The notes under the pieces: model-generated
What the model was told of the DNA's origin: nothing
What the model saw: the letters and a program-made list of their open reading frames with translations, nothing else
The model's database searches: none
Program-made: the position numbers and the translations under genes
Source: Streptomyces sp. ERV7
GTDB lineage: Bacteria > Actinomycetota > Actinomycetes > Streptomycetales > Streptomycetaceae
Reading direction: 5' to 3'
Assembly: GCF_001653515.1 (NCBI RefSeq)
Contig: NZ_LYOY01000040.1
Coordinates: forward strand, 1,488,001-1,552,000
DNA length: 64,000 nt
Part shown: positions 24,212-33,282 of the stretch, one piece after another
Position numbering within the stretch: position 1 is the stretch's first letter
Layout of the letters: each line of letters starts with the position of its first letter

Positions 24212-24948
24212 CCACCACCGGCGCCCCGCGCGCGGCGACCTCGGGGCGGCTCGGGTTCGGCGTCCCCGGCTGTGCGCACCCCCTGGTCGCCCCGGTCGAA
24301 TGGGCCGAGCTGACCCGGCCCGGCACCCCGCTGCACTGGGCGGTCCTGAACGTCGCGGACGGCCCGGGCAGCCGGCCCGACCCGCACTGCCTGGAGGCCG
24401 CCGGAAAGCTGCGCAACGCCGGCATCCGCGTGCTCGGCCACCTCGACACCGCGTACGGGACCCGCTCCCTCGGGGAGCAGATCTCCGACGCGCACCGCTT
24501 CCTGGACTGGTACCGCGTCGACGGCTTCCTCCTGGACCGCTGTCCCACGGACCGGGACGCGTTGCCCGAGGTGCGGCGCACGCTGTCGACCCTGCGGGCC
24601 CTGCGCGAGGGCGCCCATCTGGTCCTCGGCCAGGGCGCCCACCCGTACCCGGGCTACGCGGAGACCGCCGACCAGTTGGTCACCTTCACCGGCCCGTGGA
24701 GCGAGTACCGGTGGTCCCAGGTGGCCGAGTGGACCGCCGACTTCCCGGCGGAGCGCTTCTGCCACTTCGTCCACGGGGTGCCCCGCAGCCACCTCGACGA
24801 GGCCCTGCGGATCGCCCGCTGGCAGGGCGCGGGCACGATCTACTTCACCGACCGGGGCGACGGCGGAGGACAAATGAACCCATTCGAGACACTGCCCGGT
24901 TACTGGGACGAAATCGTCTCGCGGATCGGACCAGGTATCTCGGAATGA
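24199..24948 (+). CDS. Spherulation-specific family 4 protein (TIM-barrel, glycosidase-like)
   Basis: A 249-residue protein of the spherulin-4 family, a TIM barrel related to glycoside hydrolases such as the hydrolase part of PelA. Family features include Gly-Phe-Gly-Val-Pro near the start, His-Trp-Ala-Val-Leu-Asn-Val, Gly-His-Leu-Asp-Thr-Ala-Tyr-Gly, Asp-Gly-Phe-Leu-Leu-Asp-Arg and Gly-Thr-Ile-Tyr-Phe-Thr-Asp-Arg. The Asp residues of the second and third of these are the likely catalytic acids. No signal peptide is seen, which is odd for an exopolysaccharide hydrolase. The GTG start overlaps the epimerase. A role in trimming a Pel-like polymer is inferred from neighbours. Confidence 0.85.
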   Translation: MPHLTTTGAPRAATSGRLGFGVPGCAHPLVAPVEWAELTRPGTPLHWAVLNVADGPGSRPDPHCLEAAGKLRNAGIRVLGHLDTAYGTRSLGEQISDAHRFLDWYRVDGFLLDRCPTDRDALPEVRRTLSTLRALREGAHLVLGQGAHPYPGYAETADQLVTFTGPWSEYRWSQVAEWTADFPAERFCHFVHGVPRSHLDEALRIARWQGAGTIYFTDRGDGGGQMNPFETLPGYWDEIVSRIGPGISE

Positions 24949-25011
24949 GAATCCGCGTGGCAGTGTTACGGGAAGAACAACCGTACTGACATACCGACCG
25001 ACGGAGATTCC

Positions 25012-26190
25012 GTGTCGCTGCCACCCTTGGTCGAGCCGGCTGCCGAGCTCACCGTAGACGAGGTCCGCAGGTACTCGCGCCACCTGATCATTCCCGATGT
25101 CGGGATGGACGGGCAGAAGCGGCTGAAGAACGCCAAGGTGCTGTGCGTGGGCGCCGGCGGCCTCGGCTCGCCGGCCCTGATGTACCTGGCCGCCGCCGGT
25201 GTCGGCACGCTCGGCATCGTCGAGTTCGACGAGGTCGACGAGTCGAACCTGCAGCGCCAGATCATCCACAGCCAGGCCGACATCGGCCGCTCCAAGGCCG
25301 AGTCCGCCAAGGACTCGGTGCTGGGGATCAACCCGTACGTGAACGTGGTCCTGCACGAAGAGCGGCTCGAAGCCGAGAACGTGATGGACATCTTCAGCCA
25401 GTACGACCTGATCGTCGACGGCACGGACAACTTCGCCACCCGCTACCTCGTCAACGACGCGTGCGTGCTGCTGGACAAGCCGTACGTGTGGGGCTCGATC
25501 TACCGGTTCGACGGCCAGGCCTCGGTCTTCTGGTCCGAGTACGGCCCCTGCTACCGCTGCCTCTACCCGGAGCCCCCGCCGCCGGGCATGGTCCCCTCCT
25601 GCGCCGAGGGCGGCGTCCTGGGCGTGCTCTGCGCGTCCATCGGCTCCATCCAGGTCACCGAGGCGATCAAGGTCCTGGCGGGCGTCGGCGACCCGCTGGT
25701 CGGCCGACTGATGATCTACGACGCCCTGGAGATGCAGTACCGCCAGGTGAAGGTCCGCAAGGACCCGAACTGCGCGATCTGCGGCGAGAACCCGACCGTC
25801 ACCGAGCTCATCGACTACGAGGCCTTCTGCGGCGTCGTGTCCGAGGAGGCCCAGGAGGCGGCGCTCGGCTCGACCATCACTCCCAAGCAGCTCAAGGAGT
25901 GGATCGACGCCGACGAGAAGATCGAGATCATCGACGTCCGCGAGCCGAACGAGTACGAGATCGTCTCCATCCCGGGCGCCAAGCTGATCCCGAAGAACGA
26001 GTTCCTGATGGGCAACGCCCTCCAGGACCTGCCGCAGGACAAGCGCATCGTGCTGCACTGCAAGACGGGCGTCCGCTCGGCCGAGGTGCTCGCGGTCCTG
26101 AAGTCCGCGGGCTTCGCGGACGCGGTCCACGTCGGTGGCGGAGTGATCGGCTGGGTCCACCAGATCGAGCCGGAGAAGCCCGTCTACTGA
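25012..26190 (+). CDS. moeZ: Adenylyltransferase/sulfurtransferase MoeZ
   Basis: A 392-residue E1-like enzyme that adenylates the C-terminal Gly-Gly of sulphur-carrier proteins and then thiocarboxylates them. It serves molybdopterin, thiamine, cysteine and, in Streptomyces, thio-sugar pathways. The ThiF domain has Gly-Ala-Gly-Gly-Leu-Gly-Ser-Pro for ATP, Leu-Gln-Arg-Gln-Ile-Ile and two Cys pairs for zinc (Cys-Tyr-Arg-Cys; Cys-Ala-Ile-Cys). The rhodanese domain (about 290-392) carries the persulphide Cys in His-Cys-Lys-Thr-Gly-Val-Arg-Ser. The GTG at 25012 follows a GGAG site. It has its own terminator and is the only copy in view, so it is likely a shared activator for remote carriers. moaE lies 28 kb away. 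Confidence 0.95.
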   Translation: MSLPPLVEPAAELTVDEVRRYSRHLIIPDVGMDGQKRLKNAKVLCVGAGGLGSPALMYLAAAGVGTLGIVEFDEVDESNLQRQIIHSQADIGRSKAESAKDSVLGINPYVNVVLHEERLEAENVMDIFSQYDLIVDGTDNFATRYLVNDACVLLDKPYVWGSIYRFDGQASVFWSEYGPCYRCLYPEPPPPGMVPSCAEGGVLGVLCASIGSIQVTEAIKVLAGVGDPLVGRLMIYDALEMQYRQVKVRKDPNCAICGENPTVTELIDYEAFCGVVSEEAQEAALGSTITPKQLKEWIDADEKIEIIDVREPNEYEIVSIPGAKLIPKNEFLMGNALQDLPQDKRIVLHCKTGVRSAEVLAVLKSAGFADAVHVGGGVIGWVHQIEPEKPVY

Positions 26191-26195
26191 TGCCG

Positions 26196-26235
26196 GTCCC
26201 GGGCCGCAGGACATTTGTCCTGCGGGACCCGGGAC
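26196..26235 (+). terminator. Large hairpin after moeZ
   Basis: GTCCCGGG + CCGCAGGACA (26196-26213) pairs with TGTCCTGCGG and CCCGGGAC (26216-26235) with a two-base bulge; the loop is just TT. It lies 5 bases past the moeZ stop. Confidence 0.75.
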
Positions 26236-26316
26236 GGCCGTCTCTGCCGTGGCCGGTGCCCCCTGAGCGAAGCTCTTTCCTGTCAGCGGGAGAGCGCACG
26301 CGAAGGGGGCACTGTG

Positions 26317-26814
26317 ATGAGCACGGTGGCAATCGAGAACCAGGTCCGCACGGCCGAGGCCGAGGTCGAGGCTCCGACGGAGACCGGGGCCCAGGCCCAC
26401 CACGGGGTGCGGGCCGGGTCCGCGGCTCAGCCGGAGATCAAGGGCCTGCCCACCTGGTACTTCCCGCTGGTCGGTTGCTTCGCCGGGGTCTTCGACATCG
26501 CCCGCGCCTACCCGGTGGTCTACTGGCTGATCCCGGTCGTGGCCGCCCTGAACATCGCCCTCACGCTCACCGTGCTCAGGGCGCGGATGCGCTACATGAA
26601 GGCGCTCTGGAAGAACAAGCGCACCCGCCTGCTCGCCCTCGGCCTGCTCGGCGTCCGCTTCGCGGTCCGCTTCGGCCTTGGTCTGGCCGGCCTCGCGATG
26701 GGCGCGGCGAGCGGCAGCCTCGTCGTCGGCGTCCTGATGGCGGTGCTCGGCACGGCGATGGCCTGGGGCGACCAGTGGCTGATCCTGCGCACCCTCAAGC
26801 GCGCGCGGGCCTGA
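26317..26814 (+). CDS. Conserved integral membrane protein, function unknown
   Basis: A 165-residue protein with a 40-residue disordered, Glu/Ala-rich N-terminus and about four hydrophobic helices separated by a basic loop (Lys-Asn-Lys-Arg-Thr-Arg). It ends in a basic tail (Lys-Arg-Ala-Arg-Ala). The ATG at 26317 is preceded by AAGGGGG at suitable spacing; GTG three bases upstream is nearly as good. I do not recognise a named family. It stands alone between the moeZ terminator and two convergent peptidase genes. Confidence 0.7.
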   Translation: MSTVAIENQVRTAEAEVEAPTETGAQAHHGVRAGSAAQPEIKGLPTWYFPLVGCFAGVFDIARAYPVVYWLIPVVAALNIALTLTVLRARMRYMKALWKNKRTRLLALGLLGVRFAVRFGLGLAGLAMGAASGSLVVGVLMAVLGTAMAWGDQWLILRTLKRARA

Positions 26815-26855
26815 CGGCCGCCCGGCCGGAGCGGAGCCCGGCCGCGCCCGGTCCG

Positions 26856-28412
26856 CTAGGACGAGCAGACGCTCCCGTTCGCCGGGACCTTGCCCTCCAG
26901 CAGATACGCGTCGACGGTCCGCAGCACACAGGTGTTGCCCTTGGTGTACGCGCCATGGCCCTCGCCCTTGTTGGTCAGCAGCACCCCCACACCCGCGCCC
27001 AGCTTGTCCGCCATCTTCTTCGCGCCCTCGTACGGGGTCGCCGGGTCGCCGGTGGTGCCCACCACCAGGACCGGACCCGCCCCCGGGGCGCTCGCCTCCG
27101 GCACGTCCCGCTCGCCCGCCACCGGCCAGTTCGCACACCAGCCCGCGGTGTCCCAGGCCAGGAACTCCCCGAAGACCGGCGATATCCGCCGGAACTCCGG
27201 CAGCAGCGCCCTCGCCTGCGCGGCGGTCGGACGGGCCTTGGTGTCGTCGCAGGAGATCGCCCGCTGCGAGTGGCTCTGCGTCCCGTAGCCCCCGCTCTTG
27301 GAGCGGTCGTTGTACGAGTCGGCCATCGCGAGCAGCAGATTGCCGGTGCCGCGCTCCTGGACCTCCGCGAGCGCCTGGGTGAGGTAGGGCCAGCTCTCCT
27401 TCGAGTACAGAGGCATGACGATGCCGGTCAGCGCGAGGGTCTGGTTGAGCTTGCGGCCGCTCGCGGTGGGCAGCGGCCGCTCGTCGAGCCGCGACAGCAG
27501 CCCGGCGATCCGCTCGGTGCCCTGCTTCGGGTCCTGGCCGGTCGACTTCAGATAGTCCTCCAGCGCCCGCTGGAATCCGGTGGCCTGGTTGCGGGCGTGG
27601 CCCACCGAGTCGGCGGTCGGGTCGACCACCGCGTCCAGGACGGCGCGCCCCACCCGCTGCGGGAACAAGTGGGCGTAGGTGCCGCCCAGTTCGGTTCCGT
27701 ACGATATTCCGAAGTAGTTGAGCTTCGCGTCGCCGAGGACCTGGCGGAGCAGGTCCATGTCCCGGGCCGCGTTGCTCGTCCCCACATACGGCAGGACCTT
27801 CCCGGAGCGGCGTGCGCAGCCCGCGCCGAAGTCGGCGCCGTCCTTGAGGAAGGCCGCCTCCTCGGCCGCGGTGTCCGGGGTGGCGTCGATCCGCCGCTCG
27901 GCCTCCGCCTGCTCCTTGTCGTCGCGGCACACCACGCCGGAGCTCTTGGCGACGCCGCGCGGGTCGAAACCGACCAGGTCGTAGCGGGAGTTGAGGGAGC
28001 TGAAGGTGTCCGCTGCCCGCGGCAGGATCTCGACGCCCGAGCCGCCGGGCCCGCCGAAGTTGAAGAGCAGCGAGCCGATCCGCTTGTCCTTGTCGCGCGC
28101 CTGCTTGCGCACGAGCGCGACCGAGATGGTGTCACCGGCCGGTTTCGCGTAGTCCAGCGGCACCTTGACCTCGGCGCACTGCCACCCCGAGCTCTTGCAC
28201 GAACTCCAGCTCGGCCGCTGTCCGGTGAGCGATTCCGGCAGCGCCCGTGCCTTGTCGTCCGCGCTCGGCGTCGGCGCGGCCGGTGCCGAGCTCTTCGGTG
28301 GCGCGGTGGCGCCCGAGGCCTTCCCGTCGGAGTCGCAGCCCGCCAGAAGCCCGGCCGCCAGCATGGCGACGACGGCCAGCGCTCCTGCCCGTACACGTAC
28401 AAGACTGTTCAT
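26856..28412 (-). CDS. Secreted lipoprotein peptidase, alpha/beta hydrolase (tripeptidyl aminopeptidase-like)
   Basis: A 518-residue exported serine peptidase of the Streptomyces tripeptidyl-aminopeptidase/SlpD-E type. The N-terminus is a lipoprotein signal ending Leu-Leu-Ala-Gly-Cys. Family landmarks are Asn-Phe-Gly-Gly-Pro-Gly-Gly-Ser-Gly (oxyanion), Asp-Pro-Arg-Gly-Val, the nucleophile Gly-Ile-Ser-Tyr-Gly, the acid in Gly-Asp-Pro-Ala-Thr-Pro, and the His in Gly-Glu-Gly-His-Gly-Ala-Tyr. It removes peptides from N-termini outside the cell. The next gene upstream on the same strand is a paralogue with the same motifs; 137 bases lie between them. Confidence 0.92.
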   Translation of the reverse strand: MNSLVRVRAGALAVVAMLAAGLLAGCDSDGKASGATAPPKSSAPAAPTPSADDKARALPESLTGQRPSWSSCKSSGWQCAEVKVPLDYAKPAGDTISVALVRKQARDKDKRIGSLLFNFGGPGGSGVEILPRAADTFSSLNSRYDLVGFDPRGVAKSSGVVCRDDKEQAEAERRIDATPDTAAEEAAFLKDGADFGAGCARRSGKVLPYVGTSNAARDMDLLRQVLGDAKLNYFGISYGTELGGTYAHLFPQRVGRAVLDAVVDPTADSVGHARNQATGFQRALEDYLKSTGQDPKQGTERIAGLLSRLDERPLPTASGRKLNQTLALTGIVMPLYSKESWPYLTQALAEVQERGTGNLLLAMADSYNDRSKSGGYGTQSHSQRAISCDDTKARPTAAQARALLPEFRRISPVFGEFLAWDTAGWCANWPVAGERDVPEASAPGAGPVLVVGTTGDPATPYEGAKKMADKLGAGVGVLLTNKGEGHGAYTKGNTCVLRTVDAYLLEGKVPANGSVCSS

Positions 28413-28549
28413 GGACGCCCCCCACAGGCCCCGCCGCGGATCGTCCGTCAGGCAGATCCGGCCGGCGAGATTCGATCAAGCGAATCAAGTCCAGTCATCG
28501 TAGGCGGCCCCACTGACAACGCCCCGCGAGCCCCCGGCCGGGCGGGGAG

Positions 28550-30124
28550 TCACTGGCAGACCGTCCCGGCCGCCGGAGCCCGGCCGTCCAGCAGATACGT
28601 GTTCACCGCGTCCTGCACGCACTTGCTGCCGCTGTTGTACGCGCCGTGCCCCTGCCCCTTGTACGTCAGCTCCACGCCGACGCCAGGTCCGAGCTTCTCC
28701 GCCATGTGCTTGGCGCCCTCGTACGGCGTGGCGGGGTCGCCGGTGTTGCCGACGACCACGATCGGCGCCGCACCCGGCGCGCTCACCTCGGGGGTGCTCC
28801 ACTGCCCGGGCACGGGCCAGGCCGTGCAGCCCAGCAGCCCCCAGCCGAGGAAGTCGCCGAAGACCGCGGACACCTTGCGGAACTCGGGCAGCTTGGCCTT
28901 CGTTCGGTCCAGTGAGTAGCGATCCTTGAAATCAGCACAGTTGATGGCGGTGTTGGCCGCCTGGATGTTGCTGTACGTGCCGTCCTTGGCCCGGCCGTTC
29001 ATCGCGTCGGAGAGGGCGAGGAGCAGGGCGCCGTTCCCGCCCTGCGCCTCGTCGACGCCCTGCTCCAGGAGCTGCCAGTACTCCTTGGAGTAGAGGGCCT
29101 GGGCGATGCCGTTGGTCGCCTCGGTCTGCGTCAGCATCCGGGTGCCGCTGCCCGGGATCGGCTGCTTGTCGAGGCCGGCGAGGAGCTTGACGATGCCGTC
29201 CTCGACCTCCTTCACGTTCGCCCCGGCCAGCTGGCACTTGTCGCCCCGGTCCACACAGTCCTGGGCGAAGTTGTCGAGGGCGAGCTGGAAGCCCTTGGCC
29301 TGCCCGAGCGCGCCCTGCTCGGAGGTGCTGGTGGGGTCGACGACGGCGTCGAAGACGGCCCGGCCGACGTTCTTGGGGAACAAGTGGGCGTACACCCCGC
29401 CCAGTTCGGTCCCGTAGGAGATGCCGAAGTAATAGAGCTTGTCGTCGCCCAGGACCTGGCGCATCAGATCCATGTCGCGCGCGGCGCCAGTGGTGCCGAC
29501 ATGGGGCAGGACCCGCCCCGAGTTGGACTGGCAGGTCGCGGCGAACGACTTCATGTTGTCGGTGAGGGACTTCTCCTCGGCCGCGTCGTCGGGTGTGAAG
29601 TCCTGTGCGAAGTAGCGGTCGAGCTGGCTGTCGCTCTCGCACTGCACGGGCGCGCTGGAGCCGACCCCGCGCGGGTCGAAGCTCACCAGGTCGTAGCGGG
29701 CCCTGAGCTTGTCGTAGTCGCCCGCGGCGGCGGGCAGGGTGGTCACCCCGGAGCCGCCAGGCCCGCCGAAGTTGAAGATCAGCGACCCGATGCGCCTGTC
29801 CTTGTCGAGGGCTTCGGCACGGATGAGCGCGAGCTTGACCGACCCGGCCTCGGGGTTGTCGTAGTCGAGGGGCACGCGCAGGGTGGCGCACTTCCACTCG
29901 CCTCCGCCGGGCGGCGGCGAGGGCGCGTCCCCGCTCCCTTCCGCCTGGGAGGGCGCGCCGCACTTCTGCCAGCTCAGCTTCTGGGAGGCGAGCGCCGCGG
30001 CCGTGGCCGGGGACGAGTCCTTGGTCCCGCTGTCGGAGCACCCGGTGGCGGCGAGCAGCAGGGCGGCGGTGGCGGTGGCGAGAGCGGCGGCACGCGGGGC
30101 GACGGGGTTCTCCATGCTCCCCAT
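28550..30124 (-). CDS. Secreted lipoprotein peptidase, alpha/beta hydrolase, tandem paralogue
   Basis: A second copy of the previous gene type, about 525 residues. It has a lipoprotein signal ending Ala-Ala-Thr-Gly-Cys, then Asn-Phe-Gly-Gly-Pro-Gly-Gly-Ser-Gly, Gly-Ile-Ser-Tyr-Gly, Gly-Asp-Pro-Ala-Thr-Pro and Gly-Gln-Gly-His-Gly-Ala-Tyr. An extra Gly/Pro/Ser-rich insert lies early in the mature part, and two more Cys suggest a disulphide. The start is uncertain: ATG 30124 or ATG 30115, neither with a perfect ribosome site. An extension to 30166 would add residues that break the signal peptide. The pair clearly arose by duplication. Confidence 0.9.
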   Translation of the reverse strand: MGSMENPVAPRAAALATATAALLLAATGCSDSGTKDSSPATAAALASQKLSWQKCGAPSQAEGSGDAPSPPPGGGEWKCATLRVPLDYDNPEAGSVKLALIRAEALDKDRRIGSLIFNFGGPGGSGVTTLPAAAGDYDKLRARYDLVSFDPRGVGSSAPVQCESDSQLDRYFAQDFTPDDAAEEKSLTDNMKSFAATCQSNSGRVLPHVGTTGAARDMDLMRQVLGDDKLYYFGISYGTELGGVYAHLFPKNVGRAVFDAVVDPTSTSEQGALGQAKGFQLALDNFAQDCVDRGDKCQLAGANVKEVEDGIVKLLAGLDKQPIPGSGTRMLTQTEATNGIAQALYSKEYWQLLEQGVDEAQGGNGALLLALSDAMNGRAKDGTYSNIQAANTAINCADFKDRYSLDRTKAKLPEFRKVSAVFGDFLGWGLLGCTAWPVPGQWSTPEVSAPGAAPIVVVGNTGDPATPYEGAKHMAEKLGPGVGVELTYKGQGHGAYNSGSKCVQDAVNTYLLDGRAPAAGTVCQ

Positions 30125-30196
30125 CGTGGGCCCGTCAGCGGGGACCCGCGCGAAACCGCAGGCCATGCGGGTGGCCGGGGCGTCCGCGCGGGTCCG

Positions 30197-33115
30197 TCAG
30201 AGCTCGCCCCTGCGGGTCAGGTAGTTGAAGCACAGCCACCCCGGCAGCACCGGCAGCCAGAAGGTGAGCAGCCGGTAGAGCAGCACGGCGGAGGCCGCCG
30301 TCTCGGCCGGCAGGCCCGCGATGGTCAGGGCCGTGGAGAGCGCCAGCTCGACCGCGCCGACACCGCCCGGAGTCGGGGCGGCCGATCCCAGCGCGTTGGC
30401 GGTGAGGAAGACCACCGCGACGCTCGCGTAGCTGAGGGTGTTGGTGCCGGATCCGAACGCCCGGATGGACGCGTCCAGGCACATCACGAAGGTGCCGGTG
30501 ATCAGCAGTATGCCGCCGATGCCGGTGAGCAGCTTCTGGGGCCGCTGGAGCACGTCCAGCATGCGCGGCACCACTCCGGCGAACAGCGACCGGACCCGGG
30601 TGACGACGAACTTCCGTAGGAAGGGGATGGCGGTGACCACCAGGATCAGCACGGCCGCCGTCAGCAGCCCCGCGATCACGGTCCGGGAGGGCGAGAGGTC
30701 CGGCGTCTTCTCGGTGCCCGTCACATAGCCGAAGACCAGCAGCAGCGAGATGTGCGAGGCGAGTCCGAAGAGCTGCGAGGCGCCCACACTGGCCACCGCG
30801 AGGCCGGGGCGGACCCCGGCGCGCTGGAGGAACCGGGTGTTCAGGGCGACACCGCCGACCGCCGCCGGGGCGACCAGCTTCACGAACGAGCCCGCGACCT
30901 GCGCGATCACCGCCCGGCCGAACGGCACCTTCTCGGGGACGAAGCCCAGCAGGCTCGCCGCCGCCGCCGGGTAGGAGAGCGCCGAGAAGAGCACGGCCGC
31001 CGCCACCCAGCCCCACTGCGCGTTCGCGACGAGGTCGCCGAACTTGATGTGGGTGATCTGCACCAGCAGGTAGTACGCGGCGATGGCACCGGCGACGAAC
31101 GTCAGCAGCGTCTTCACCTTGATGCGCTCCAGGCGCACCGGCTCCACCGGCGCCTGCGGGCGGATCAGCAGCACCTGGGCGCGGATCTGGGTGAGCAGAT
31201 CCTCCTCGCGCGCGTTCTCCAGGGCCTCGTCGATGGCCTCCTTCTCGGCCTTCTTCTCGGCGCGCACGGCCTTGCTCTCGGCCCGTACGGCCTTGCGCTC
31301 CTCCCCGGCGGCCGACGGCTGCTCGGGGGCGCTCGCCACCTCGGCCTCGCGGTGTCGCGCCTGGGCCGCCTCGGCGGCCCGTGCCTCCTTGGCCGCGAGC
31401 GACGCCTCGATGACGGCCTCGCGCTCGCGCTGCGCCTGCTCGCGCGCCAGGCGCCGCAGTGTCGCGCGCGTGGAGCGGCTCAGCGCGATCGGCTGGAGCA
31501 GCGGCAGACTGTCGGCGACAGTGTCCGGGCCGAGCACGTCCACGGCGGCGGCGACCGCGCGCTCGGCGCCGACCCGCAGCCCCAGGGTGACCAGGAGCTG
31601 CGCGATGTCCATGCGCAGGACCACATCGCCGGCCGCGATCTCGCCGCCGCGCAGATCCGTGAGGATGACCGTGCCGGAACGATCCACCAGGATCGCGTCC
31701 CCCGCGAGCCTGCGGTGGGCGATGCGCCGCGACTGCAGCGCGCGCACCTGCCGCCAGGCGCTGCGCATCAGCTCGTCGGTGATCTCCTCGTCGCCGAGCG
31801 AGTCCAGAGAGCGTCCGCCGGTGTGCTCGTACACCAGCATCACGGCGTCCGGGCCGAGCTCGGAGGTGGCGATGAGCTTCGGCGCGTGGGCCCCGGCGGC
31901 GATCGCCGCGTACGCCAGCAGCGCCTCCTGCTCCAGGGCCTGGCGCAGCGACTGGATGGAGCGGCGGGTGGTGATGGAGCGCAGGGTCAGCCGGCGCCAG
32001 ACCCGGTAGAAGAAGCCCTGGGCCTGCTGTTCGCGGTCGACGACGGTGACGTCGAGCGGCGGCGCGTCCTCCAGGGTCACGAAGTAGCGCCGGCCCCGGT
32101 CGCCCTGCTCCATGGAGTCCGGGACGTCCTCGGCGCGCATGGCGGTGAGCGGCCGGAAGCCGACGTTGCTCAGCCCGGCGAGGAGGGTCTGGCCGGTGGG
32201 CCGGACATTGGGCGACCCCACCGCGTACAGCGTTCCGTAGGCGACCGTCCAGCCGATCAGGACCGTGACCAGGATCGAGAAGGCGGTCGTCTGGCCGCCG
32301 ACGAGCACGGCGAACGAGTTGAGCAGCAGGACCGCCCACAGGGCGACCCGCCAGCGTGGTCTGCGGGCCATGCCGACGGCCGTCATATAGGCGATGACCG
32401 GGGCGAGATAGCCGTGCACGGGGTCGGTGAGACCGCCCGTGCCGGACTGCTGGGTGAGCGCGCTGGTGATCGACTCGGGCGCCGACTTGGCCACCCAGAG
32501 ATCGGTGGCGAGGGCCGCGCCGTGGGCGAGCACGGCCGCGAGCACCCCGTCCGCGATGCGCAGCCCGTCGCGTTTGATCAGCCGCTCGATGGCGAAGGCG
32601 ACCGGCAGGATCAGCACGGCGATGGAGGAGACCAGACCGGCCAGCCGGATCAGTACGTCCGGCGCCTGGTCCGAGCCCTTGCTGATGTCCTGTTCGAGGC
32701 CGGAGGTGGTGTGGTGGGCGATGGCGGCGATGGTGAGCACGATCGCGATGGCGAGCACACCGCTGATCAGCCGTACGAGGTCGGAGGGGCGGTGCACGCG
32801 CGCGGGGAGCAGGGGTTCGTCCACGGAGACGCGCTCGATGGTGCCCGCGGCCTCACAGGCCTCGAAGCCGGCCCCGGCGCCCTTCTGCGCCGCCCCGTTC
32901 AGCGCGGAGGCGGCCGTGGCGCCGGAGGGGGCCACGGAGGAGGTCCTGGCGCCGGGCGCGGGCTTCGCGCCGGAAGCGGGTGCGTCGGACCGCGCCCCCG
33001 TCTCCGGGGTGCTGCCGGCCGCCGCTTCGGGTGGCTGCACGCCCCGCTCCTTCGCCGTCTGGTCCGCTGTCTCGCCGGTCTGGTCTTCGCTCTGCTCTTC
33101 GTGCTCTCGTATCAC
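30197..33115 (-). CDS. Kinase-like and lysylphosphatidylglycerol-synthase-type flippase fusion membrane protein
   Basis: A 972-residue membrane protein in three parts. The disordered acidic/Ala-rich N-terminus (about 1-95) leads to about seven membrane helices. A cytoplasmic domain (about 330-560) resembles a protein-kinase fold but is degenerate: Val-Tyr-Glu-His is the hinge, and His-Arg-Arg-Leu-Ala-Gly-Asp-Ala stands where His-Arg-Asp should be. Leu-Thr-Asp-Leu-Arg-Gly replaces Asp-Phe-Gly. A charged coiled-coil rich in Glu-Lys-Ala follows (about 560-650). The C-terminus is a UPF0104/YbhN-type transmembrane block with Gly-Ser-Ala-Ala-Pro-Thr-Pro-Gly-Gly-Val-Gly-Ala. The start is GTG 33115 with a weak ribosome site. 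It probably moves or senses a lipid. Confidence 0.85.
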   Translation of the reverse strand: MIREHEEQSEDQTGETADQTAKERGVQPPEAAAGSTPETGARSDAPASGAKPAPGARTSSVAPSGATAASALNGAAQKGAGAGFEACEAAGTIERVSVDEPLLPARVHRPSDLVRLISGVLAIAIVLTIAAIAHHTTSGLEQDISKGSDQAPDVLIRLAGLVSSIAVLILPVAFAIERLIKRDGLRIADGVLAAVLAHGAALATDLWVAKSAPESITSALTQQSGTGGLTDPVHGYLAPVIAYMTAVGMARRPRWRVALWAVLLLNSFAVLVGGQTTAFSILVTVLIGWTVAYGTLYAVGSPNVRPTGQTLLAGLSNVGFRPLTAMRAEDVPDSMEQGDRGRRYFVTLEDAPPLDVTVVDREQQAQGFFYRVWRRLTLRSITTRRSIQSLRQALEQEALLAYAAIAAGAHAPKLIATSELGPDAVMLVYEHTGGRSLDSLGDEEITDELMRSAWRQVRALQSRRIAHRRLAGDAILVDRSGTVILTDLRGGEIAAGDVVLRMDIAQLLVTLGLRVGAERAVAAAVDVLGPDTVADSLPLLQPIALSRSTRATLRRLAREQAQREREAVIEASLAAKEARAAEAAQARHREAEVASAPEQPSAAGEERKAVRAESKAVRAEKKAEKEAIDEALENAREEDLLTQIRAQVLLIRPQAPVEPVRLERIKVKTLLTFVAGAIAAYYLLVQITHIKFGDLVANAQWGWVAAAVLFSALSYPAAAASLLGFVPEKVPFGRAVIAQVAGSFVKLVAPAAVGGVALNTRFLQRAGVRPGLAVASVGASQLFGLASHISLLLVFGYVTGTEKTPDLSPSRTVIAGLLTAAVLILVVTAIPFLRKFVVTRVRSLFAGVVPRMLDVLQRPQKLLTGIGGILLITGTFVMCLDASIRAFGSGTNTLSYASVAVVFLTANALGSAAPTPGGVGAVELALSTALTIAGLPAETAASAVLLYRLLTFWLPVLPGWLCFNYLTRRGEL

Positions 33116-33282
33116 CGGTCACCGCCCGCATGATGGTGGCATGACCGGGCTCCCCGGGGAGGCATCAGGGTGCGTCGGGAGGACGTACGCCGTGCGGCAC
33201 GCGCCTTACGGGCACGGTGCGCGCGGTCGGCGGCAGCCCGCTCCCGGCTCCACTGTCGGTGGCGTACGGCAGGATGGACAGG

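Noticed and set aside
22543..27930. Very long minus-strand open frame antisense to moeZ and the Pel-like genes
   Set aside because: Its protein is Gly/Arg/Asp/Val low-complexity typical of the complement of high-GC coding sequence, and well-supported genes occupy the other strand and frames.
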